Of a DNA stretch of 22,820 nt, positions 16,228 through 22,820 are shown piece by piece; the first letter of the stretch is position 1; each line of letters opens with the position of its first letter. This DNA comes from F23-D06 sp963643165 (GTDB lineage: Bacteria > Bacteroidota > Bacteroidia > Bacteroidales > WCHB1-69). The stretch covers positions 1 through 22,820 of the forward strand of contig CAVIJD010000036.1 of NCBI GenBank assembly GCA_963643165.1. The letters run 5' to 3'. The translations under genes were made by a program, and so were the position numbers. The notes under the pieces were generated by a model. The model was not told where the DNA came from, did not search any database, and saw only the letters and a program-made list of their open reading frames with translations.

Positions 16228-17403
16228 ATGAAAATCAGAAGAACACTCGCATTTGGATACCATCTCCTCAAAGGGCTGCAACTCTATCCGTCGCAAAGCC
16301 GCTGGCACGTGGCCTGCGAATGCCTGAAACTCTACTGGCACAAAGGTCTCGACTTTGAAGAGTACCACGACTTCGCCTTCGAGAGCCGTTCAGAGCAATT
16401 CAAGGAGAACTTTCTCGGACTCAACGAACAGCGTTTCTACCTTGACCTCCTCAACCCGCAGAAATACTACATCCTGGCCCGCAACAAATACTTTGCCCAC
16501 AAGATTTTGGAAGATGCCGGCATCCGCAAGCCCGAGCTTTACGCCTACTATCACCCCGGCTGCCACTGCAAAGGCAACGAAATGGCAGGCAATGCCGAAG
16601 AGTTGTGCGGCATCTTGCAAGAAAAAAAAGTGACCAGATGCGTTGTCAAGACCACGGAAAGCTCGCACGGCGACAATGTCACCGTCATCAAGTCCATCGA
16701 ATACAAAGACCGCGAGGCCTTGCTGCACCTCTACAACGGCACCATCTGCAAGCTCTCCGGCTTCATCGGGAAAGAGCCGCTCCTGTTTGAAAGCCTTGTC
16801 GAGCAGACAGAGCAGATGAACGCCCTCAATGCCACCTCCGTGAACACGGTGCGCTTCATGACCGCCTTGTATCCCGACGGCGAGGCGCGCCTCATCGCCA
16901 CCTTCATCAAAATAGGACGGGCCGGCAAATGTGTAGATAATGCCGGCGCCGGCGGCAACGTGGACGCCTGCGTGAACACCGAAACCGGCACGCTCCAGTA
17001 TGCCATCCAATACGACGGCTGGCGCAACATCCGCGACATCGACAGCCACCCCGACAGCAAAAGCCCCATCAACGGCGTCACCATCGACGACTGGGACTCC
17101 ATCAAGAAAGAGGTGCTCCGCTTCCAGCAAGCCTTCCCCTACATCAAGGCGGCAGGCTGGGACATCGCCATCACCGAACAGGGCCCCGTAGCCATTGAGG
17201 TCAACGACATGTGGGACCGCACCGGGCAGTACTTCATCCGCAGAGGCTGGCGTCCTGAGATCCGCGACTGCTATCTGGCCTGGAAAAAAGCGGGCTACAG
17301 CAGCGACTTTGGCAGGCACAGCAGCGAACTGTCGCAAAGTCATCTGCAGCGTATTGTCGCCGCCGCCCCTGCCATCAATGCCAACAACAACATCAACTTA
17401 TAA
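16228..17403 (+). CDS. Sugar-transfer-associated ATP-grasp protein
   Basis: This 391-residue protein resembles the 'sugar-transfer associated ATP-grasp' family (Pfam ATPgrasp_ST type). ATP-grasp landmarks are RNKYFAHKILEDAGI near residue 87, the nucleotide-binding TRCVVKTTESSHGDNVTVIKS near 137-157, LLFESLVEQTEQMNALNATSVNTVRFMT near 189, the Gly-rich AGAGGNVDACVN near 237, and the Mg-ligand segment GWDIAITEQGPVAIEVNDMWD near 311-331 with E324 and N326 as likely metal ligands. ATP-grasp enzymes activate a carboxylate as acyl-phosphate and join it to an amine, thiol or hydroxyl. The substrate of this branch is unknown; members are found in exopolysaccharide loci. Here it stands directly before a second, unrelated-branch ATP-grasp gene (12 bases), so both probably modify the same glycan. 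The C-terminal 30 residues, rich in Ser, Ala and Asn, look disordered. Confidence 0.87.
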   Translation: MKIRRTLAFGYHLLKGLQLYPSQSRWHVACECLKLYWHKGLDFEEYHDFAFESRSEQFKENFLGLNEQRFYLDLLNPQKYYILARNKYFAHKILEDAGIRKPELYAYYHPGCHCKGNEMAGNAEELCGILQEKKVTRCVVKTTESSHGDNVTVIKSIEYKDREALLHLYNGTICKLSGFIGKEPLLFESLVEQTEQMNALNATSVNTVRFMTALYPDGEARLIATFIKIGRAGKCVDNAGAGGNVDACVNTETGTLQYAIQYDGWRNIRDIDSHPDSKSPINGVTIDDWDSIKKEVLRFQQAFPYIKAAGWDIAITEQGPVAIEVNDMWDRTGQYFIRRGWRPEIRDCYLAWKKAGYSSDFGRHSSELSQSHLQRIVAAAPAINANNNINL

Positions 17404-17415
17404 CTTTTCGACGAA

Positions 17416-18309
17416 ATGGAATTCCGATCACCGATAAACCTGTCGCTCCGCTATCTGCTCACCTCGCTGTCGCCGGCACTAAGCGTCCGCGTCCAGTTCT
17501 GGCTGTGCCACCACCGCCGGCTCCACCTCAAGAACCCGCAGACCCTAGACGAGAAAATCCAATGGATGAAACTGCACTATTACAAAGACAACGAGCTGAC
17601 AAAACGTTGCGCCGACAAGTACCGGGTGCGCGGGTATGTGAAAGAGCGGGGACTCGAGCACATCCTCAACCCCCTCATCAAAACCTACAAACATGCCGAC
17701 GAAATCGACTGGGACGAACTGCCCGAGAAATTTGTCCTGAAGTGGAATTTCGGCAACGGCGGAAATGTCATCTGCCCCGACAAGGCAAAACTCGACAAGG
17801 CCGCCGCCGTGCGCGACCTCAACCGGTTTGAGAAGCTGAAATTCCACCTCATCACCGCCGAACCGCAATACAACTTCAAAGAGAAACTGATCCTGTGCGA
17901 GCAGTTCATCGAAACCGACGACGGTCACTCGCCCGTGGACTACAAATTCTACTGTTTCAACGGCAAAGTAGAGCTCGTGCTCTGCTGCATCGGCCGGGGT
18001 GAGCAGGAAAAACCGTCGTTCTACTTCTTTGACCGCAACTGGCAACTGCACCGTCTGAACCGGCAGGGCAAAGCCGCCCCCGAGGGGTTCACCATCCCCA
18101 AGCCTGACGGCATGGACCAACTGTTCCACTATGCCGAAGTTCTCTCTGAACCGTTCCCGTTTGTGCGCGCCGACTTCTACCTCGAACACGGGAAAGCCTA
18201 TTTCGGCGAACTCACCTTCACGCCGGGCGGCGGTTTCGACAAGGGGCGACTGCCCTCCACCGACCTGCTGTTCGGACAAATGCTCCAACTCCCAACCAAA
18301 CATCGCTAA
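17416..18309 (+). CDS. TupA-like ATP-grasp amide ligase
   Basis: This 297-residue protein matches the TupA-like ATP-grasp family, often mislabelled as glycosyltransferase. Landmarks are LDEKIQWMKLHYY near residue 45, CADKYRVRGYVKERG near 65, the nucleotide-binding EKFVLKWNFGNGGNVI near 102, CEQFIETDDGHSPVDYKFYCFNGKVE near 162-187 and the closing FVRADFYLEHGKAYFGELTF followed by TPGGG near 252-277, where the Asp and Glu should bind Mg-ATP. TupA of an alkaliphilic Bacillus is involved in making teichuronopeptide, a polymer in which amino acids are amide-linked to a uronic-acid polysaccharide. By analogy this enzyme may add an amino acid or amine to a carboxylated sugar. Its position behind another ATP-grasp gene strengthens that idea. 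The reaction itself is inference. Confidence 0.88.
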   Translation: MEFRSPINLSLRYLLTSLSPALSVRVQFWLCHHRRLHLKNPQTLDEKIQWMKLHYYKDNELTKRCADKYRVRGYVKERGLEHILNPLIKTYKHADEIDWDELPEKFVLKWNFGNGGNVICPDKAKLDKAAAVRDLNRFEKLKFHLITAEPQYNFKEKLILCEQFIETDDGHSPVDYKFYCFNGKVELVLCCIGRGEQEKPSFYFFDRNWQLHRLNRQGKAAPEGFTIPKPDGMDQLFHYAEVLSEPFPFVRADFYLEHGKAYFGELTFTPGGGFDKGRLPSTDLLFGQMLQLPTKHR

Positions 18310-18336
18310 CCCCTCATCCCGCTGAAAAGAACATCT

Positions 18337-20631
18337 ATGAAAAAGAACATAGCCAAGTACACGCTCTACGCCGCCATGGTCATGATCATCGCCTCTCATC
18401 TTCCGTGGCTCTATATGACCATCGTGTATCCAATCCTGCGATATGGCATCATGGCCTGCATGGCAACCGCCGCACTCTGCACCTTCTCTTTAGACAAAAT
18501 CTGCTCCAAACGCTTCATGCGACTCTTCATCCTCTGCATCGTCATCGTTGCCGTCCAAGCCGTCTGCTTCCGCCTGCTCGGACTCCGGTTCGTCCTCACC
18601 GACCTCAGCGAACTGATTGTAGCCTGCCTTTGCATCGTTATCGGCATCGGCATAGACGAAGACATGCGCTTCTGGAGCAACGTCTGCTATTACTACACCG
18701 TCGGCATCATCATCATGACCGTCATCAACTGCTTCTACTTTGCCAAAGGACTCTATATCCCGGAATACTACCTGGTTGACAAAGGCAAAAACCAAATCGG
18801 CGAGCTGCTGGCCATCTGCGCCGCCGCCGACTTCTTCTTCGCCATTCACCTCAAGACGGAACGCAAACACTTCATAACCCTGTTTGTCATCTCCTTGCTG
18901 CTGCTCCTGCTCATACGCGCCCGCTCCGACTTCTTCGCCTTGATAGCCTGCGCAATGCTGCTCACCGCAAAAGACTGGAACCTGAAATGGAATTGGAGCG
19001 TCAAGTCCGTGTTGACCGTCCTGGGGCTTGTGCTCATCGGCTACATCCTTTACTCCGGCTTCATCGGCGACGAACTCAAGACCTTTATGGTAGGCGGCAA
19101 GAGAGACCACAGCCTTGACCAAATCTCTTCGCACCGGATGGAACGCAACTTCCAAGGCATCAACTATTTCCTTCAAAACCCGATGCACGGCGAGGAAAAA
19201 GAGACCTCGGGCATTCTACTGATACATAACTACCTCTTGTTGAGGCTTGTACGCTACGGCATCTGGTCGTTCCCCATCATCGGCTTTTACCTGTTCTTCG
19301 GCATCAAGACAATCTGTGTCCTGTTTCGGCAAAGACGTTCTGACCTCCGCGACATCGGCTACGTGGCATGCACCATACCTTTGATTGTGAGCCTCGCGGA
19401 GCCCAACTTCCCCTACGGTCCGGGCACTGTGCAGATGCTGGCATTCGTGCTGCTGGGAGCTTCACTGCAAGCCTACGACACCGTTCCCGAACGACGCAAG
19501 AAACAAAAGGGAAAGAACGTCCTGCATCTCAGCAACGACTTTGTCAACAGCAAAGTACACGCTGAACTCTATCGGAAACTTGACGAAAAGGGGGTGAACC
19601 AGATCGTTTATACGCCCATCCGCAAAAAAGAACTGGAGGGGAACAACCGCTTTGAGGGCAAAAACACCACCATCATCTATTCGTATATCCTGAACCCGTT
19701 GCACCGCGTATTTTTCAACCTTAAAATAGACAAAATCACGCGCGACATCGTCCGCAAAATCGACCTTTCGGAAGTCACCTGCATTCATGCCTCCAACCTT
19801 TTCAGCGACGGCGCCGTAGCGCTTGCCCTCAAAAAACGGTACGGCATCCCATACATCGTGGCGGTTCGCAACACCGACATCAACGGTTTCTTGAAATACA
19901 CGCCCTATCTTTGGTGGGTACACCGCGCCGTCATCAAAGAGGCCGACCGGGTCATCTTCATCACGCCGACGCTACAGCGGAGGCTCGCCAGACATTGGAC
20001 GCTCCGCCGCATGCAAGACACCCTCCGGCGCAAGGGAGAGGTCATCTGCAATGGACTTAACGACTACTGGTTAAGCCACCTGCACCCCGACCCTTCACAG
20101 CACTTCCTCAACCACAGCATCATCTATGTGGGCAACTTTGACCGCAACAAAAACGTAGTTCGCCTCGCCGACGCCGTGCTGCAACTTGCCGCCGAGATCC
20201 CGGACGTGCGCCTCCACCTTGTGGGCAGCGGCAACCGCGACAAAGTGCTCAACGACAGGGCGCAACAGCACCCCGACATCATAGTGAGCCACGGCCCCGT
20301 CTATGACAAAAAAGAGTTGCAGGAACTGTACCGGCAAAACAGCGTCTTTGCCATGCCCTCGCTGCACGAAACCTTTGGGTTGGTTTATGTGGAGGCCCTC
20401 AGCCAAGGACTCTCGGTGCTCTACTCGAAAGACGAAGGCATTGACGGACTTTTTGACGAGCCTGTTGGCGAGCGAGTGACCCCAACCTCCACCGAGAGCA
20501 TCGTCAAAGGGCTGCGCAACTTGCTGCTACAACCTCAACAATACCGCACACTGCCGCCCGAACGTTTTGACGAGTTCAACTGGAGCGACATCGCCGACGA
20601 GTATATGAGACTATACGAAGCGGAGAAGTGA
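18337..20631 (+). CDS. Fusion: Wzy-like O-antigen polymerase + GT4 glycosyltransferase
   Basis: This 764-residue protein has two parts. Residues 1 to about 383 are an integral membrane region with roughly ten helices, including VIVAVQAVCFRLLGLRFVL near 68, IRARSDFFALIACAMLL near 196 and HNYLLLRLVRYGIWSFPIIGF from H297, which resembles the conserved late loop of Wzy/WaaL polymerases. After a basic linker (RRKKQKGKN, about 383-391) a complete GT4 glycosyltransferase follows. It begins VLHLSNDFVNSKVHAELYRKL, shows the donor-side IIYVGNFDRNKN near 598 and has the EX7E motif with E678 and E686 in HETFGLVYVEALSQG. The enzyme would add one sugar on the cytoplasmic side while the membrane part polymerises units on the periplasmic side. 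There is no stop, frameshift or good internal start at the junction, so it appears to be a true fusion. It is the last gene of the operon, 27 bases after the TupA-like gene. Confidence 0.9.
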   Translation: MKKNIAKYTLYAAMVMIIASHLPWLYMTIVYPILRYGIMACMATAALCTFSLDKICSKRFMRLFILCIVIVAVQAVCFRLLGLRFVLTDLSELIVACLCIVIGIGIDEDMRFWSNVCYYYTVGIIIMTVINCFYFAKGLYIPEYYLVDKGKNQIGELLAICAAADFFFAIHLKTERKHFITLFVISLLLLLLIRARSDFFALIACAMLLTAKDWNLKWNWSVKSVLTVLGLVLIGYILYSGFIGDELKTFMVGGKRDHSLDQISSHRMERNFQGINYFLQNPMHGEEKETSGILLIHNYLLLRLVRYGIWSFPIIGFYLFFGIKTICVLFRQRRSDLRDIGYVACTIPLIVSLAEPNFPYGPGTVQMLAFVLLGASLQAYDTVPERRKKQKGKNVLHLSNDFVNSKVHAELYRKLDEKGVNQIVYTPIRKKELEGNNRFEGKNTTIIYSYILNPLHRVFFNLKIDKITRDIVRKIDLSEVTCIHASNLFSDGAVALALKKRYGIPYIVAVRNTDINGFLKYTPYLWWVHRAVIKEADRVIFITPTLQRRLARHWTLRRMQDTLRRKGEVICNGLNDYWLSHLHPDPSQHFLNHSIIYVGNFDRNKNVVRLADAVLQLAAEIPDVRLHLVGSGNRDKVLNDRAQQHPDIIVSHGPVYDKKELQELYRQNSVFAMPSLHETFGLVYVEALSQGLSVLYSKDEGIDGLFDEPVGERVTPTSTESIVKGLRNLLLQPQQYRTLPPERFDEFNWSDIADEYMRLYEAEK

Positions 20632-20905
20632 AAGGGCGAAAAACACACGGCTGCCGTACGAATGTAGAATTTAGAGGCGTTACGCGTGTTGTTCGTTCTC
20701 TCTTTCCACGGGGTTGAGCCGTTTTCGAGGCTCTGTTTTGACTTGGGGCGCGGCTTGCTCCGACGGTGACCTTTGACTTGCTGGGCTGCCAGACGGAAAT
20801 CGCCGCAGAAGGTTGTCCTCGCAAAAGCATTGTGTCAGCACATAGAACGCGTTTCCGCTGTTTCTGTCCGGCTATTTCCTGAAGCGACAGCAGGCAACGC
20901 AACAC
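20632..20905. other. Intergenic stretch between convergent units; possible dispersed repeat
   Basis: This 274-base gap lies between the end of the glycan operon and the hsdS remnant. A minus-strand open frame (20576-20905, 109 codons, rich in Arg, Ser and Thr) covers all of it and even enters the end of the glycosyltransferase gene. It has no recognisable domain and an unlikely composition for a protein. From memory, unverified, near-identical hypothetical ORFs (for example with the string TTRVTPLNSTFVRQPCVF) recur in Prevotella and related genomes, which would make this a repeated intergenic element rather than a gene. I saw no tRNA, long inverted repeat or insertion-sequence end. Confidence 0.4.
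20716..20733 (+). terminator. Weak hairpin after the glycan operon
   Basis: GAGCC and GGCTC form a five-base-pair stem with an eight-base loop about 85 bases past the last stop codon of the glycan operon, followed by TGTTTTG. The stem is short and the T run is broken, so this is a poor terminator candidate, listed because no better one is visible in the gap. Confidence 0.2.
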
Positions 20906-21424
20906 CTAACGCAGTTGCTCAAAGAGTTTCTCTATTTGGGCAACAATGCGTTGCTGCTTGTGTATGGGAGGTATACCAACTATGAGATTATAGAACAAGT
21001 CTTTATTGAGGTGCGGTATTGCCGCGCCTCTTTTTGAATTACGCAAGGCATCTTTGTAGAAACGAATGAAAGCCAGCAAATACGGAACGTACATTGATTC
21101 ACTGAGCCATAATTGCTTGAATGTACTGCCCATATATCCATCTTGTGGAACAGGAAATACTTCTCCCGAGTTCTCACCATCAACAAGAATGATGTTGTCT
21201 CCTGCTTGAACGTGCTTGCCTTTATTAACGCACACTGGCGCAGACTTACCTCTCAAATATTTGGCATCAAGCAGCACTCCTTGTCCTTCTTGCTTATTGC
21301 CCTCAGTAAGCTGGCAAACGGCACTCAGACGAGCAATGCTCCAGGACTGAGGAATATCAAAAGGTATCTCTATGTCAGTAACTTGACTTCCTATCTGCTC
21401 ATAATACCTGTTACTTCTTCTATC
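20906..21424 (-). pseudogene. HsdS remnant: third target-recognition domain, out of frame
   Basis: The open frame (172 codons after a TAA at 21427-21425) reads RSNRYYEQIG, then DIEIPFDIPQSWSIARLS, then a target-recognition domain of about 120 residues, and ends in the canonical HsdS tail IPPIHKQQRIVAQIEKLFEQL. It has no ATG near its beginning; the first alternative start (GTG at 21277) would cut into the domain. Its beginning overlaps the end of the upstream hsdS in another frame. In an intact HsdS the linker NRYYEQIG is preceded by a long conserved helix that is missing here. The best reading is a domain cassette left by a deletion or recombination, not separately expressed. It could become a functional C-terminal half if recombined in frame. 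Confidence 0.75.
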
Positions 21425-22820
21425 TTAGCAACGATTCTATTTTGCTCAGCTAATGGTGGCAATGGAACAAGGTAACTTTTTACGGTGTTTGTGGATAATT
21501 CCTTTTGCTTTGTACTGCCGTCAGCTTTGTCTTCAATGACTGATTGAACAGTGTTACTCGTAAAGTAACTATATAGGTATTGAGGGCTCACGAATTGCTT
21601 CATGCTTCTTATTACTGTAACGTGGCTGTCAGCTACTGCCAATTCGTATGGATTTAATCGTTCGTAGTATATAGCCATTCTACCTAGTGTACCCAAACCT
21701 GTTGAATTCCACATCAAATCTTCATCTTGCAATATCCTTTCTTCAGAATAGGACGAGATGCTTTCTGGGACCATAAATTGAGCCTTGTCTATACAGAAAC
21801 CGCTCCATTGGTTGCATTTCTGTGCAACAACAGGATACTTTTTTATTGGGCTATACTTTGGCGACTTTCCACGTTGTATATAGGAACATAAGGCGTCTAA
21901 CCTTGCCCATACCCATGAAGCCGGAATTTCAAATGGAATTTCCTCGTCAATACAATGCGTTTCATTACCAACCTTCTCCCAATACCTGTTATCGTCACCT
22001 CGATAGATGACGGAATCGGTGATGGCAGACTTCTTGAGTTTGCCTTCTTTTACGAGTCGTTGCTTCTCCTGTTTTATCTGCTGCAAGAGTTCAGTGGCAG
22101 TGCCTTCATCAGCTATCTGAGGCACAAGTTTACCTTGGATGGCTTCTTGAAGAATGGACTTCTTTAATAGCTCATTGATGGATGCATTCAGTTTGTCCAA
22201 TGCATCTTCACTCTTACCATATTGCTCAATCAATGGCTCCAACTCTTGTATCTTGGTAACAATACGCTGTTGCTCTACGAGAGGAGGAAGAGGAACCAAC
22301 AAAGATGTCATCGTATCGGTACTAACACGAGGCATTTTAACACCAAATGTAACAGAATTTATATAATCATCTACATATGGGGATTTTAGAAAGTCAACCA
22401 TGTAATCCTTACTGATATTTCCATAGCAAGTGAAAGGTATGATTTCTGGTGTACAAATTCCTTCCTGTGGTGCTATTAGTATCTTTAATAAATAGGGGCG
22501 AAGCTTGCTGTACAAGATATCGCCACGATTAAAGATGGTTTTATCACCGATAGCATTACGTTCTCCAACACTCTTTATGTTCAAAAGTCTCCCACCTTTT
22601 TCTATATCTTCTAAATCTAATCCCCACATCTGTGAGTCAGCGTTTGAGGCATTGATTTTTCTCTTTGTTTGAGCATAAGTCGAAATCTCTCCCAGCTTGC
22701 ACCATTCCCACCCTTGTGGCACCTCAAATGGTATCTCTTCATCAATACACTTCACCTCACCCGTGGCAAGAATCTTCTCATAATAGGAATTATCCTCACC
22801 ACGGAATATGATGGATGCGT
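21391..22820 (-). CDS. hsdS: Type I restriction-modification specificity subunit HsdS (5' end outside window)
   Basis: The frame is open to the right edge, so the true start lies outside the window; the first in-window start (GTG at 22755) is not the real one. Upstream of it the frame already reads IIFRGEDNSYYEKI, a normal HsdS N-terminal linker. In order: CIDEEIPFEVPQGWEW, target-recognition domain 1, LPPLVEQQRIVTKI (about 22260-22300), a long conserved helix with GKLVPQ (about 22130), a second linker YRGDDNRYWEKV then CIDEEIPFEIP (about 21930-22010), domain 2, and PLPPLAEQNRIVAKIEE (about 21420-21470), after which the frame ends abruptly in VTGIMSR. HsdS chooses the DNA sequence that HsdM methylates and HsdR cuts; neither partner is in the window. 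Since an HsdS normally ends soon after the second PPLAEQ motif, this protein may still work. The region is visibly richer in A+T than the glycan operon, suggesting separate acquisition. Confidence 0.92.
   Translation of the reverse strand, partial: ASIIFRGEDNSYYEKILATGEVKCIDEEIPFEVPQGWEWCKLGEISTYAQTKRKINASNADSQMWGLDLEDIEKGGRLLNIKSVGERNAIGDKTIFNRGDILYSKLRPYLLKILIAPQEGICTPEIIPFTCYGNISKDYMVDFLKSPYVDDYINSVTFGVKMPRVSTDTMTSLLVPLPPLVEQQRIVTKIQELEPLIEQYGKSEDALDKLNASINELLKKSILQEAIQGKLVPQIADEGTATELLQQIKQEKQRLVKEGKLKKSAITDSVIYRGDDNRYWEKVGNETHCIDEEIPFEIPASWVWARLDALCSYIQRGKSPKYSPIKKYPVVAQKCNQWSGFCIDKAQFMVPESISSYSEERILQDEDLMWNSTGLGTLGRMAIYYERLNPYELAVADSHVTVIRSMKQFVSPQYLYSYFTSNTVQSVIEDKADGSTKQKELSTNTVKSYLVPLPPLAEQNRIVAKIEEVTGIMSR
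21403..21413 (-). repeat. 11-base direct repeat shared by two hsdS linkers
   Basis: The minus-strand sequence TAACAGGTATT here, at the start of the linker of the out-of-frame recognition domain, recurs exactly at 21981-21991 in the linker between domains 1 and 2 of the upstream hsdS. Both encode the NRY of the linker. The copies lie 578 bases apart in the same orientation, about one recognition-domain unit. The surrounding linkers are similar at protein level but diverged in DNA, so this may be simple homology rather than a dedicated recombination site. Confidence 0.45.

Noticed and set aside
16390..17343. Antisense frame of 317 codons across the first ATP-grasp gene, and similar ones at 15436-16212 and 17545-18399
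   Set aside because: The plus-strand genes have clear family motifs; the antisense products are low-complexity Val/Gly/Glu-rich sequence typical of shadow frames.
19480..19520. Possible missed stop or frameshift between polymerase and glycosyltransferase parts
   Set aside because: The frame is continuous through the basic linker, with no ATG or stop at the join, so I treat it as a genuine fusion.
20632..20905. Search for a tRNA, attachment site or insertion-sequence end at the edge of the restriction locus
   Set aside because: No cloverleaf, terminal inverted repeat or target duplication was visible.
1..22820. CRISPR arrays and rRNA/tRNA genes anywhere in the window
   Set aside because: No regularly spaced repeats and no conserved rRNA or tRNA sequence were seen on either strand.

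Overview
The window looks like a chromosomal segment of a Bacteroidota bacterium, most likely order Bacteroidales (a Prevotella-like or related gut/oral lineage; the genus is not fixed by anything I can see). The evidence is a very large secreted protein with a C-terminal type IX secretion (T9SS) sorting domain, a NamZ/DUF1343 murein glycosidase, Bacteroidetes-type promoter boxes (TAnnTTTG), A-rich leaders without clear Shine-Dalgarno sites, and a type I restriction specificity gene of the kind common in Bacteroidales.

Layout. (1) 1-1218, minus: a NamZ-type exo-N-acetylmuramidase, overlapped at its stop codon by the start of an unidentified gene that leaves the left edge. (2) 1286-11317, minus: one gene of 3343 codons for a modular cell-surface or secreted T9SS cargo protein, with a good hairpin terminator (1232-1264) and a recognisable promoter (about 11393-11421). 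(3) 11563-13000, plus: a housekeeping block of a DUF177 (YceD-like) protein, ribosomal protein L32 (rpmF), a terminator, and the RdgB/HAM1 nucleotide-sanitising pyrophosphatase. (4) 13007-13842, minus: smpB and a small MerR-type regulator, joined by a 4-base ATGA overlap. (5) 14027-20631, plus: a tight five-gene operon for a surface glycan, consisting of a Wzx-like flippase, a hexapeptide acyltransferase, two different ATP-grasp enzymes (sugar-transfer-associated type and TupA type), and a long protein that joins a Wzy-like membrane polymerase to a GT4 glycosyltransferase. (6) 20632-20905: a non-coding or doubtful stretch, possibly a dispersed repeat. (7) 20906-22820, minus: an A+T-richer type I restriction-modification specificity (hsdS) locus, with a two-domain hsdS running off the right edge and an out-of-frame third target-recognition domain behind it.

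How the parts work together. The glycan operon has the core of a Wzx/Wzy-type pathway (flip, polymerise, one sugar transfer, acylation) plus two ATP-grasp enzymes that could attach amino acids or other amine/carboxylate groups. It lacks an initiating sugar-phosphate transferase, sugar-nucleotide genes and outer-membrane export genes, so it must draw on functions encoded elsewhere. The most unusual items are the Wzy-GT4 fusion, the ATP-grasp pair, the giant T9SS protein with internal duplications, and the rearranged hsdS with three recognition domains. I did not find a complete, clearly undescribed system; the glycan operon is the best candidate for new biochemistry.
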